Shown: piece after piece, positions 35,832 to 44,235 of the stretch
Numbering within the stretch: position 1 is the first letter of the stretch
How the letters are laid out: the number at the start of each line of letters is the position of its first letter
Source: an uncultured Lentisphaeria bacterium
Lineage (GTDB): Bacteria > Verrucomicrobiota > Lentisphaeria > Victivallales > UBA1829
DNA length: 64,000 nt
NCBI GenBank assembly: GCA_905197955.1
Contig: CAJKAR010000011.1
Span: 1 to 64,000, forward strand
Direction of reading: 5' to 3'
Notes under the pieces: model-generated
Database searches by the model: none
What the model saw: only the letters and a program-made list of their open reading frames with translations
Told to the model about the DNA's origin: nothing
Position numbers and translations under genes: made by a program

Positions 35832-35845
35832 CGGATTGCAATCCG
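35832..35845. promoter_or_regulatory. Candidate LacI-type operator
   Basis: A perfect 14-bp palindrome, CGGATTGCAATCCG, 60 bases before the LacI regulator start and 173 bases before the divergent Gfo/Idh gene. The size and symmetry suit a LacI-family dimer, though the centre is GC rather than CG. Confidence 0.4.
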
Positions 35846-35905
35846 TTGTTTTGATTATACATTGAATGGCGGAACAAGAAAACAATGCCGGAGAAATGGA
35901 ATAAG

Positions 35906-36928
35906 ATGGCGAGAAAACCGGGAAAAATCAGTATATCAAGTATTGCAAAGGAGTTGAATCTTTCTCCTTCCACCGTTTCGCGGGTGATGAATAATCGCAC
36001 GGGAGCGGGAGAGGAGACCCGGAGGAAAGTCCTGGAAGTGCTGAGAAAATACGATTTTAAAACCAATTATCCGCGTCCGCGCAGTCGGAAGATCGCGATT
36101 GTGTCGGGAATTTCCGCCATTTCCGAATATTCTGCCGCAGTCATCAGCGGTATTTGCGGATATGTCCGCCGCAGCGATCTTTCCGCCTGTATGATTCAAT
36201 ACGACGCGAACAACGGAGAGTCTCTGCTTTCCACACTCCGGGATCAGCAGTGCGCGGGAGTCATTCTTCTGATTCCCGCGTCGTTCCGGGAACAGCTTCC
36301 GGAGCTTTCCGCTTCCGGACTGCCGGTCATGCTGGTGGACGAAAGTGTGGAGCTGCCGAATGTCGGCTTTATCGACAACGACTCCTATTCCGGTTCGTTT
36401 CAGGCGGCGGAGCACCTTCTTTCGCTTGGCCATCGCGCGATCGGATATCTGAATCAGAATGCAACGCTCAATCATCTTCAGCGGTTCCGGGCGTGGCGCG
36501 ATGCTCTGGAACAATCCGGAATTCGGATTCCTCCGGAGTGGTCCTGCGAATTCGGAGGCGGAGGTGCGGAGGAAGGTTTCCGTAAAATGAATGAACTGCT
36601 CGATGCCGCTCCGGAAATCACCGCGGTCATGGCAACCAACGATCAGATCGCCTGGGGGGCGGCCCGTGCGGCTCTCCGGCGCGGACTGCGGATTCCGCAG
36701 GATCTCTCTGTTGTCGGGTTTGACGACTATCCCGCCAGCGCCTTCTGGAATCCGCCCCTGACCACAGTTTGTCATCCGATGGAGGAAGCGGGACGCCTTG
36801 CCGCCCGGGCGCTCGACCGTTATTTCTGTTCGAACGGGAAGGAAGCTCTGCCGAAGCAGCTTCTCCAGACTCATCTGATTGTCCGGGAATCCACAGGCCC
36901 CCGCCCCGGAGAGCCTTCTTCCCGCTGA
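35906..36928 (+). CDS. LacI family transcriptional regulator
   Basis: A 340-residue LacI/GalR regulator. The helix-turn-helix and hinge helix lie at residues about 8-55 (ISSIAKELNLSPSTVSRVMNN and ETRRKVLEVLRKYDF). The sugar-binding domain follows, with VGFIDNDSYSGSFQAAEHLL, TAVMATNDQIAWGAARA and LSVVGFDDYPASAFWNPPLT, all standard LacI landmarks. The ATG at 35906 has GGA five bases upstream and places the HTH at the usual distance; another ATG lies 21 bases earlier. It is divergent from the Gfo/Idh gene and adjacent to a palindromic site, so it likely controls itself and that gene. Confidence 0.88.
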   Translation: MARKPGKISISSIAKELNLSPSTVSRVMNNRTGAGEETRRKVLEVLRKYDFKTNYPRPRSRKIAIVSGISAISEYSAAVISGICGYVRRSDLSACMIQYDANNGESLLSTLRDQQCAGVILLIPASFREQLPELSASGLPVMLVDESVELPNVGFIDNDSYSGSFQAAEHLLSLGHRAIGYLNQNATLNHLQRFRAWRDALEQSGIRIPPEWSCEFGGGGAEEGFRKMNELLDAAPEITAVMATNDQIAWGAARAALRRGLRIPQDLSVVGFDDYPASAFWNPPLTTVCHPMEEAGRLAARALDRYFCSNGKEALPKQLLQTHLIVRESTGPRPGEPSSR

Positions 36929-36941
36929 TTCTCCCGGATGA

Positions 36942-36970
36942 TTGATTTTTTCCTCTCTTTGTGCTAAATT
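36942..36970 (+). promoter_or_regulatory. Sigma-70 promoter of dut
   Basis: TTGATT (36942-36947), 17-base spacer ending TGTGC, TAAATT (36965-36970), 35 bases before the dut start. It has the same TGTGC extension as the lysA and hisG promoters. Confidence 0.65.
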
Positions 36971-37004
36971 ATACGGAGTGTAAAAACAAGGAAAGAATTT
37001 CAGC

Positions 37005-37445
37005 ATGAGCGTACAGGTAAAATTCAAAATGGCCGACGGCTGCGCCGATCTGGCCCCGGCAAAAGCGCATCATGATGATGCCGCATATGATCTCCGCTCC
37101 CGGATCGATTCCGTGATTCAGCCAGGAAAAGTTGCGCTGATTCCGACCGGACTCTTTCTGGAACTGCCGATCGGTTATGAAGCGCAGGTCAGGCCCCGCA
37201 GCGGACTGGCATTGAAACACTGCATTACTGTGCTCAACAGTCCCGGAACGATCGATGCGGGATATCGCGGAGAGATCGCTTCCATTCTGTTCAACGCGGG
37301 AGAGGTTCCGTTCGAGGTCCATCGCGGGGACCGCATTTCCCAGATGGTGATCGCAAAACTGGCGGACGTGACTCTTGAAGCTGCGGAAACCCTCACCGAA
37401 ACACTTCGCGGCGAAGGCGGTTTCGGCAGTACCGGAAGAAAATAA
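37005..37445 (+). CDS. dut: dUTP diphosphatase
   Basis: Trimeric dUTPase of 146 residues, which hydrolyses dUTP to dUMP and pyrophosphate, keeping uracil out of DNA and supplying dUMP. All five family motifs are present in order: DAAYDLRS, RPRSGLALKH, NSPGTIDAGYRGE (with the catalytic Asp and the Tyr of the uracil pocket), RGDRISQMV and the mobile C-terminal arm RGEGGFGSTG. There is no signal peptide. It heads a short plus-strand run; the UDP-sugar pyrophosphorylase starts 16 bases after its stop with a good ribosome binding site. Confidence 0.96.
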   Translation: MSVQVKFKMADGCADLAPAKAHHDDAAYDLRSRIDSVIQPGKVALIPTGLFLELPIGYEAQVRPRSGLALKHCITVLNSPGTIDAGYRGEIASILFNAGEVPFEVHRGDRISQMVIAKLADVTLEAAETLTETLRGEGGFGSTGRK

Positions 37446-37461
37446 TCGAAGGAGATTCCCG

Positions 37462-38874
37462 ATGAATATTGAAGAAACACTCAAGAAAAACAATCAGACC
37501 CACATTCTGGATGCTCTCAATGCTCTTTCCGGAGCGGAGCACGAAAAACTCAAAGCGCAGATTGAACAGGTCAACTGGGATGAGATTTCCAAGCTCATCA
37601 AAGAGTATGTTCTGCAGAAACCTGTGACGGAAATTCCGCCGGATCTCTCTCCTGCCCCGTATTTTCCTCTTGCACCGAAAGATGCGGAACAGGCGGAATT
37701 CTACCGGAAGGCCTTTGATCGCGGTGTGGAGCTGATCCGGAGCGGGAAAACCGCAGCGCTGACGGTTGCCGGCGGTCAGGGAACCCGTCTCGGATTTGAC
37801 GGTCCGAAAGGCACCTATCCCATCACTCCGGTTCTGCACAAGACCCTGTTCCAGTATTTTGCCGAGAGCATTGCCCGCGTCTGTGAAAAGTACAATACTA
37901 CGATTCACTGGTTCATCATGACCAGTGAACTCAACGACAAGGCAACACGCGATTTCTTCGCCGCTCACAACTGCTTCGGACTCGATCCGGAGACCATTCA
38001 CTTCTTTACGCAGGGCTTCATGCCGGCAATCGACTATTCCGGCAGAGTGCTGATGTCTGCGAAGGACTCCATTGCCCTGACTCCGGACGGACATGGCGGA
38101 ACGCTCCTTGCGCTCCGGAAATCCGGCTGTCTCGACCTCATGAAAAAACTCGGAGTAAAGTACATCTCCTATTTCCAGGTGGACAATCCTCTGGTTCCGG
38201 TTTCCAATCCGCTGATGCTTGGTCTGCATGATCTGGAGCATTCGGAAATGAGCAGCATCATGCTCTCCAAAACGAACGCGCATGAAAAGCTCGGCAACTT
38301 CTGCGTGACCGGCGGCAGACTTCAGATCATCGAATACAGCGACATGCCTGATGAGCTCGCAGAGCGCACCACGAACGGCAAACTCGACTTCATTGCCGGA
38401 AGTCCTGCGATCCATGTGATCAGCGTTGATTTCATAGAGCGCCTTACCAACGGCGGACGTCTTGATCTTCCGTGGCACAGAGCCGATAAAAAGGTTGCCT
38501 ATATCAATGACCGCGGTGAAACGGTCAAGCCGGATGCTCCGAATGCGGTTAAACTGGAGTGCTTTATTTTCGACGCTCTTCCGCTTGCCACCCGCACGAT
38601 CATTCTGGAAGCCGACCGCAAAGAGTGCTTTGCTCCGACCAAGAATGCCACCGGAGTCGATTCCGCGGAATCCTGCCGGGAGATGCTCTGCGCGCGGGAT
38701 GCAAGACGCATGGAGCTTGCCGGAATTGCAATTCCGCGCAAGGCCGATGGTTCGCCTGACTGCATTGTGGAGCTCTCTCCGCGCAAGGTCTTCGATGATG
38801 AAGATGCGATTGCATTTTTCAAAGCCAATCCGGCGAAATCTCCGGAACGCCGTTCGAGTACTGCATACGGATGA
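37462..38874 (+). CDS. UDP-N-acetylhexosamine / UDP-glucose pyrophosphorylase (UDPGP family)
   Basis: This enzyme joins UTP and a hexose-1-phosphate to form a UDP-sugar. The 470-residue protein belongs to the eukaryote-type UDPGP family rather than the usual bacterial GlmU or GalU. It has the nucleotide loop TVAGGQGTRLGFDGPKGTYP (about residues 103-122), then GFMPAIDYSGRVLM, YFQVDNPLVP (UTP/metal site) and the late lysine-containing segment PWHRADKKVAYIN. AAGGAG lies before the ATG at 37462. Its stop overlaps the start of a small unknown gene (ATGA). Whether the sugar is GlcNAc or glucose cannot be told by eye; the AGX-like AGGQGTRLG favours HexNAc. Confidence 0.87.
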   Translation: MNIEETLKKNNQTHILDALNALSGAEHEKLKAQIEQVNWDEISKLIKEYVLQKPVTEIPPDLSPAPYFPLAPKDAEQAEFYRKAFDRGVELIRSGKTAALTVAGGQGTRLGFDGPKGTYPITPVLHKTLFQYFAESIARVCEKYNTTIHWFIMTSELNDKATRDFFAAHNCFGLDPETIHFFTQGFMPAIDYSGRVLMSAKDSIALTPDGHGGTLLALRKSGCLDLMKKLGVKYISYFQVDNPLVPVSNPLMLGLHDLEHSEMSSIMLSKTNAHEKLGNFCVTGGRLQIIEYSDMPDELAERTTNGKLDFIAGSPAIHVISVDFIERLTNGGRLDLPWHRADKKVAYINDRGETVKPDAPNAVKLECFIFDALPLATRTIILEADRKECFAPTKNATGVDSAESCREMLCARDARRMELAGIAIPRKADGSPDCIVELSPRKVFDDEDAIAFFKANPAKSPERRSSTAYG

Positions 38875-39200
38875 ATACTCTCCGGATTGTCAAACTGAAT
38901 GCGGTCGATATTCTGTTCGACCCGAAACACGCCGCGGGTGTCATTGCGAAAGCATGCGCCCGCGACGGCGTTGTTATGCGTCCCACCGGCTGCTGTGATA
39001 TCGGGGACGGCATTGTTTATATTCCGCTTGCCGAGTCGCCGCTTCCGGGGTCGGTTTCCTATTATTTTTCGATGTTCCCCGATTCCAGCGGCGAAACGGT
39101 GGTATCGGAACTGAATCTGCGTTATATGAACGATATGCAGCTGATCGGTTCCTTCCGTTTTGAAGATACCCTCTGGGGGCTCTGGATGCGGGAGGCGTAA
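38871..39200 (+). CDS. Small conserved-looking hypothetical protein coupled to the pyrophosphorylase
   Basis: I do not recognise this 109-residue protein. It has no signal peptide or membrane helix and is predicted to be a small alpha/beta domain; CCDIGDGIVYIPL and WGLWMREA are its most distinctive stretches. The start overlaps the stop of the UDP-sugar pyrophosphorylase by ATGA, a sign of translational coupling, and a strong terminator follows. It therefore likely works with, or is at least co-produced with, that enzyme. Confidence 0.65.
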   Translation: MNTLRIVKLNAVDILFDPKHAAGVIAKACARDGVVMRPTGCCDIGDGIVYIPLAESPLPGSVSYYFSMFPDSSGETVVSELNLRYMNDMQLIGSFRFEDTLWGLWMREA

Positions 39201-39242
39201 CCGATTATTCTGTTTCCGGAATAAGGAAGATCATAGCTTTAT

Positions 39243-39291
39243 CCGTCCGCCCGGGATTTCGAGGAATTCCCGCGCGGACGGTTCGTTTTTT
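39243..39291 (+). terminator. Intrinsic terminator after the dut/pyrophosphorylase unit
   Basis: An outer 8-bp stem CCGTCCGC/GCGGACGG (39243-39250 and 39274-39281) encloses an inner GGGA/TTCCC stem, followed by TTCGTTTTTT. Confidence 0.8.
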
Positions 39292-39312
39292 GGAAAATCC
39301 TCCATTTTACGC

Positions 39313-39341
39313 TTGCAGAACTCCGCTTTGCGATGTAGAAT
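39313..39341 (+). promoter_or_regulatory. Sigma-70 promoter of mutS
   Basis: TTGCAG (39313-39318), 17-base spacer, TAGAAT (39336-39341), 38 bases before the mutS start. Confidence 0.6.
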
Positions 39342-39379
39342 ACTCTATTAAAATTGTCCCTTCAGTGAATGGAGTTCCT

Positions 39380-41932
39380 ATGCCCGACGATAAAAGTTTG
39401 ACGCCAATGATGAAGCAGTATCTTCAGGTGAAAGCCGAAGCGCCGAAAGACGCGATCCTGATGTTCCGCATGGGCGACTTTTACGAGATGTTTTTCAACG
39501 ATGCCAAAATCGCCAGTCCGGTTCTGGAAATCGCTCTGACCACCCGTGCCGGCTCTCCCATGTGCGGAGTGCCGTATCATGCGATTGATGTCTATCTGCC
39601 GAAACTGCTGGAGGCCGGACTCAAGGTGGCAATCGCCGAACAGCAGGAGGATCCCGCGCTGGCAAAGGGAATTGTCAAACGCGGAATTACAAGGGTCGTC
39701 ACACCGGGATCCGTCATTGACGGGCCGCTTCTGAAGCCGAGCGACAACAATTTTCTCTGTTCTTACTTCTCGGTTCCGTCAAAAAAGACGTATGCTCTGG
39801 CATGGCTTGACATCAGTACCGGAGAGTTTGCGGCCGCGGAATATTCCCGCGTTCAGGATGCTGTCGATGAGCTGTCCAAACTGCATCCGCGCGAGTGTCT
39901 GGCTCCCGCGTCGCTTCTCGACCAGTGGCGCAAAGAGCCGGCGGAAAAACCGGAGACTCCGCAGAATCTCCTCTGGACCGAACTTGATGACTGGATCTTT
40001 TCTTATGACAATGCATACGCTCTGCTCAACCGTCATTTCGGGACCGTGTCGCTGGAAGGGTTCGGGTTCCGCGGCGAGACCTCCGCGATCCGCGCGGCAG
40101 GAGCCATTCTCGCCTATACGGAGGATAATCTCAAGTGCCAAACCGGACACATCCGCCGGATCAGCCTGAAAACCCGCGATGAATTCCTGTTGCTGGATCC
40201 CGCCAGCCGCCGGAATCTGGAACTGGTCGATCCGATGCTCGGATCCGTCAAGAATTCCACTCTGCTGAAGGTTCTGGACCGGTCTAAAACGCCGATGGGC
40301 GGGCGACTCCTCCGGAACTGGGTTCTGAATCCTCTGCGGAATGTGGACCGCATCATCGAACGCCAGGATATTGTCGGCACTTTCAAGGACGATCCGCTGA
40401 CTCTGACCGAGCTCCGGGAAACCATTTCCGGAATTCGCGATCTTGAACGAATTACGGCACGGTTGAATACAAATTCCGCCAATCCGCGGGATCTGATTGC
40501 TCTTTCCAGCAGTCTGGCGCTGATTCCCGGAGTGAAGAATATTCTTGCGATTTTCGATCTGCCGCTGATTGCGGATATCAACAACCGTCTGAATGAGCTT
40601 CAGGAGCTGACGGAACGCATTCTCAATACGATTGTCGAAGCACCTCCCGTCAGCACGACCGACGGAGGCGTCATCCGTTCCGGCTGTTCCCCCGAACTCG
40701 ACGAACTCCGTTCCGCCGCTACCGAGGGTCGCAACTGGGTCGCCCAGCTTCAGGCGAAGGAGCAGGAGCGGACCCGGATCAAATCCCTGAAAGTCAATTA
40801 TAACCGCGTGTTCGGATTCTATATCGAAGTGACCAAATCCAATCTGGAGAACGTGCCGGAGGACTATATCCGGAAACAGACTCTTGTCAACTGCGAGCGC
40901 TTTATCACGCCGGAGCTCAAGGAGATGGAAGCTAAGATTCTCGGCGCCGACGACAAGGCGAAAGCGCTGGAACATAAAATTTTCGATGAGCTCCGATCCT
41001 ATGCGGCAACTTTTACCGCGGAGATTCAGAAGACCGCTGAGGCGCTTGCGGAAATCGATGCTCTCTGCTCGCTTGCCGATTGTGCTTCGCAGTATTCCTA
41101 CTGCCGTCCGCGGATCGACAACAGCGATGTTCTCGTGATCCGTGGCGGACGGCATCCCGTGCTCGATGCCGCCATGCAGGATTCCCGTTTCATCCCGAAC
41201 GATACCGTTCTCGACGGCGATGAGAACCGCATGATGATTATTACAGGACCGAACATGGCAGGAAAATCCACCTATATCCGTCAGACAGCGCTCCTTGTCA
41301 TTATGGCGCAAATGGGATCGTTTATTCCGGCAGACAGTGCGGTGATCGGTGTGGCGGATAGAATTTTCACCCGTGTCGGCGCTGCGGATGATATCTCGCG
41401 CGGACAGAGCACCTTCATGGTGGAAATGCTCGAAACCGCCAACATTCTCAACAACGCCACGGCAAAGAGCCTGATTATTCTGGATGAGATTGGACGGGGA
41501 ACCAGCACGTTTGACGGGTTGTCGATTGCCTGGTCCGTCGCCGAATACATTCTCGACAATCCCTCCTGTCGTGCCCGCACCCAGTTTGCAACCCATTACC
41601 ACGAGCTCACCGAACTGGCGATGGTTCGCAAAGGAGTCAAGAATTACAACGTCGCGGTCCGGGAATATGGAGACCAGATTATTTTCCTGCGCCAGATTGT
41701 CCCCGGTGCCGCGGACAAAAGTTACGGTATTCATGTTGCCAAGCTGGCCGGCCTGCCGGATCAGGTGATCAAGCGCGCCAAAGAGATTCTGACAAATCTG
41801 GAAGAGAATGCGATCGGCGAAGCGAATCTTCCCTCTGTCACGGTTGGCAGGGAAAAACGGTCCCGTTACAACCGCAATGGCGGTCCCCCGCAGCCGAAGC
41901 CAGCGATCCTTCAGCCGTCATTGTTCGATTGA
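39380..41932 (+). CDS. mutS: DNA mismatch repair protein MutS
   Basis: A MutS1-type mismatch recognition ATPase of 850 residues, the family's standard length. The mismatch-reading Phe-x-Glu is in FRMGDFYEMFF (domain I). The connector, lever and clamp regions follow (RRNLELVDPMLGS; NRVFGFYIEVTKSN). The ATPase domain carries Walker A GPNMAGKST, Walker B ILDEIGRGTST and the conserved FATHYHELTEL. The C-terminus ends in a short QPSLF motif, recalling the beta-clamp binding pentapeptide QxxLF. GGAG lies before the ATG at 39380; longer starts upstream overlap the promoter. mutL is not nearby. Confidence 0.97.
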   Translation: MPDDKSLTPMMKQYLQVKAEAPKDAILMFRMGDFYEMFFNDAKIASPVLEIALTTRAGSPMCGVPYHAIDVYLPKLLEAGLKVAIAEQQEDPALAKGIVKRGITRVVTPGSVIDGPLLKPSDNNFLCSYFSVPSKKTYALAWLDISTGEFAAAEYSRVQDAVDELSKLHPRECLAPASLLDQWRKEPAEKPETPQNLLWTELDDWIFSYDNAYALLNRHFGTVSLEGFGFRGETSAIRAAGAILAYTEDNLKCQTGHIRRISLKTRDEFLLLDPASRRNLELVDPMLGSVKNSTLLKVLDRSKTPMGGRLLRNWVLNPLRNVDRIIERQDIVGTFKDDPLTLTELRETISGIRDLERITARLNTNSANPRDLIALSSSLALIPGVKNILAIFDLPLIADINNRLNELQELTERILNTIVEAPPVSTTDGGVIRSGCSPELDELRSAATEGRNWVAQLQAKEQERTRIKSLKVNYNRVFGFYIEVTKSNLENVPEDYIRKQTLVNCERFITPELKEMEAKILGADDKAKALEHKIFDELRSYAATFTAEIQKTAEALAEIDALCSLADCASQYSYCRPRIDNSDVLVIRGGRHPVLDAAMQDSRFIPNDTVLDGDENRMMIITGPNMAGKSTYIRQTALLVIMAQMGSFIPADSAVIGVADRIFTRVGAADDISRGQSTFMVEMLETANILNNATAKSLIILDEIGRGTSTFDGLSIAWSVAEYILDNPSCRARTQFATHYHELTELAMVRKGVKNYNVAVREYGDQIIFLRQIVPGAADKSYGIHVAKLAGLPDQVIKRAKEILTNLEENAIGEANLPSVTVGREKRSRYNRNGGPPQPKPAILQPSLFD

Positions 41933-42000
41933 CGGATCTTTGACGGATCTTGTTCCATTTGAAAAAACATTGCAGATCAAGCATTTTTTTGGAGGACTGA

Positions 42001-43068
42001 ATGATGAACGATTCCCTTGAACTGTTGAAAGAACTGATCCGCTGCAAGCCGGTTTCCGACCGGATCGACTGTGTGAACCGGGCTGAGTCCGTCATGCGCA
42101 ACTATCTGGAATCGAAAGGATTGTATTGTGTGACGGAACAAATTGACGGACGTTCCGTTCTCTATGCATCGACTCTTCCCGGAAAGGTGCAGGACATTCT
42201 GCTGAATGCGCATCTTGATGTGGTTCCGGCTCCGGATGAGATGTTTGAACCCGTCGAAAAAGACGGCCGCCTCTATGCCCGCGGCAGCGCGGATTGTCTT
42301 GGAAATGCCGTCTGCATCGCTGAAATCCTCTGCCGCTGTGCGGGAAAAGCGAGTGTTTCTGTCTTCTTTACCGCTGATGAGGAGATCGGCGGCTCCACCA
42401 CAGCCGCCATGGTGGAACGAGGATATGCCGCACGGAAGATGGTTCTGATTCTTGACGCGGCTCCGTATTCCATTGCTCATGCGCAGAAAGGAATTCTGAC
42501 TCTGACACTTCGCGCACACGGGAAGGGCGGACACTCGTCTGAACCGTGGCGGCTCGACAATCCGATCGACCGTCTGGTCGACGGGTATGTCAAACTCCGT
42601 GAGGCGTGGCCGCCCCTGCCGCACGACAGTCACTGGGGCAATACGATGGCTCCATGCATTCTCCGCGCGGGAAGTGTTTCAAATCAGGTCCCCGATACAG
42701 CGGAAATGCTCCTCAACATCCGTTACATTTCGGAAGAGGATGGACAGAGAATTCCTGCCAGAATCCGGGAAATTACGGGGTTGGAAGTCATCTCCGGCAT
42801 GACGTCCAGTCCGGTGTTCGTCGATGAGTCGCATCCGATGATGCAGAAGCTGAAACAGGCGATGGAGATTCAGTTCCCCGATCACCCGATCTCCTTTTGC
42901 CGGATGGATGGCGCTACGGATGCACGACATTTTGTCAAGCTGGGAGTTCCTGTCGCAATTCTGGGAACCTGCGGAGATGGAATGCATTCTTCCGGGGAGT
43001 GGGCGGAGCTGCAGAGCCTTCGGGATTATGCCGATCTTCTGACTGCATTTCTTACTGCGGAAAAGTAA
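42001..43068 (+). CDS. M20 family metallopeptidase / deacylase (ArgE/DapE-like)
   Basis: A 355-residue cytoplasmic di-zinc hydrolase of the M20 family, which removes acyl groups or cleaves dipeptides. Metal ligands appear as NAHLDVVPAP (His and nearby Asp) and FTADEEIGGS (catalytic Glu and bridging Glu). The dimerisation lid begins at GKGGHSSEPW with its conserved His. The final metal His is in GDGMHSSGEW. GGAGG precedes the ATG. Its 3' end overlaps the convergent LacI gene by 17 bases. The exact substrate (N-acyl amino acid or succinyl-DAP) is not decided by sequence reading. Confidence 0.87.
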   Translation: MMNDSLELLKELIRCKPVSDRIDCVNRAESVMRNYLESKGLYCVTEQIDGRSVLYASTLPGKVQDILLNAHLDVVPAPDEMFEPVEKDGRLYARGSADCLGNAVCIAEILCRCAGKASVSVFFTADEEIGGSTTAAMVERGYAARKMVLILDAAPYSIAHAQKGILTLTLRAHGKGGHSSEPWRLDNPIDRLVDGYVKLREAWPPLPHDSHWGNTMAPCILRAGSVSNQVPDTAEMLLNIRYISEEDGQRIPARIREITGLEVISGMTSSPVFVDESHPMMQKLKQAMEIQFPDHPISFCRMDGATDARHFVKLGVPVAILGTCGDGMHSSGEWAELQSLRDYADLLTAFLTAEK

Positions 43069-44047
43069 CGGGATCCGATTCGGTTTGGAAAAGATCCCGG
43101 ACCGATTCCCGAATGATTAGTTTGTAGTCGATTTCCCGGTCTGAAAGATCTTTTTCCCCGTGCATCATTTTTTCAAGCAGATCGAAGGATGCTTCCGCCA
43201 GAGCGGGAAAGTCCTGTGCGATCGTCGTATGCCGGGGAGTATGGTAGCGCGAAAAGTAATTTTCATAGGTAATCAGGGAAAGATCCTCCGGAATCCGTTT
43301 GCCGAACAGAAAAAGAGCGTGCATTACGGGCAGCGTGATATCCTCCCCGCCGACGACCAGTGCGGTGCATCGTTTTTTCAGAAGCATCCCTACCGCTTCC
43401 TCCAGAGGAAGATCATTGGAATAAAACTGGAGCGTGCATGAATTGCGGATCCCCAGTGATTCTGTGATGTTCCGGAATGCTTCACTGCGCAGATTGCTGT
43501 TGACTACATTGCGATTTTCCATGAAGTGGAGAAATCCGATTCTGGTATGATGGTTCCGATATAAATGCTCCACCGCCAGCTGGATGCCGTGTTTCTCATT
43601 GGAATGAACCGAATAGACCTGTTCAAGATGGTTTCCGATATCGTTGAAACAGACCAGCGGAATATTTTTCATGTTCGGGAACTTATAGCAGACCTCTTTC
43701 AGGTAATCGAAAGAGATTGCGCCGGAAATCAGGTTTTCACTGAGCAGGCCGATGTCTTCCCGGGAGACCATCAGACAGCCATAGCCTTTTTCTCCGGCCT
43801 TTTTCCGTATGCAGTCGATGACTTGAACGCTGTACAATCCGAGTCCGGGAACCTGGATCGTGGGCAGAATCAGAGCGACGACCCGTCTTTTTCCGCTCCG
43901 TACATCGTAGCCGAGGCGCCGAACCGCAGCCAGAATTCTTTTTCGTACCGAAGCCGCTACGCCGGGGACATCGTTCAGGCAGCGGGAAACACTGGATATG
44001 GAGGTGCCTGCCTCTTTCGCAACATCCCGGATATTGATCTTTTTCAT
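43052..44047 (-). CDS. LacI family transcriptional regulator (second cassette)
   Basis: A 331-residue LacI/GalR repressor. The HTH is at the N-terminus (INIRDVAKEAGTSISSVSRCL, then SVRKRILAAVRRLGYD). The sensor domain has IGLLSENLISG, VEHLYRNHHTRIGFLHF, CTALVVGGED and LSLITYENYFSRYHTPRHTT. I chose the second of two adjacent ATGs because GGGAG sits six bases before it. It is divergent from the second pseudopilin/giant glycosidase pair, replacing the AraC protein of the first cassette. Tandem TTGTTTCAT/TTTGTTTCAT elements at 44100-44120 just upstream may be its binding sites. Confidence 0.88.
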   Translation of the reverse strand: MKKINIRDVAKEAGTSISSVSRCLNDVPGVAASVRKRILAAVRRLGYDVRSGKRRVVALILPTIQVPGLGLYSVQVIDCIRKKAGEKGYGCLMVSREDIGLLSENLISGAISFDYLKEVCYKFPNMKNIPLVCFNDIGNHLEQVYSVHSNEKHGIQLAVEHLYRNHHTRIGFLHFMENRNVVNSNLRSEAFRNITESLGIRNSCTLQFYSNDLPLEEAVGMLLKKRCTALVVGGEDITLPVMHALFLFGKRIPEDLSLITYENYFSRYHTPRHTTIAQDFPALAEASFDLLEKMMHGEKDLSDREIDYKLIIRESVRDLFQTESDPVTFPQ

Positions 44048-44160
44048 CATCTGCTCCCTTTCTCTGTGCAAGGTAATGGTGTTCCGGGAAAAATCAAGAT
44101 TTGTTTCATGTTTTGTTTCATATTTTTCATAATTTGCAGTCGGATGGAGAAAAAAAGCTC

Positions 44161-44189
44161 TTGTCAAAGATCCTGATTTTTGCTATAAT
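44161..44189 (+). promoter_or_regulatory. Sigma-70 promoter of the second pseudopilin/glycosidase unit
   Basis: TTGTCA (44161-44166), 17-base spacer, TATAAT (44184-44189), 47 bases before the pseudopilin ATG. It is close to consensus, as expected for a promoter held off by a LacI repressor rather than switched on by an activator. Confidence 0.75.
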
Positions 44190-44235
44190 TATCCAAAAAA
44201 GAAGAGCTCTCAAACACCGGAAAGGAAAGAATCGC

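Noticed and set aside
39779..41734. 651-codon open frame on the minus strand opposite mutS
   Set aside because: It is a shadow of mutS: no family motifs, no ribosome binding site, and mutS is certain on the other strand.
41933..41951. Tandem GACGGATCTT repeat after mutS
   Set aside because: Two copies only, partly made of the last codons and stop of mutS; no sign of function.
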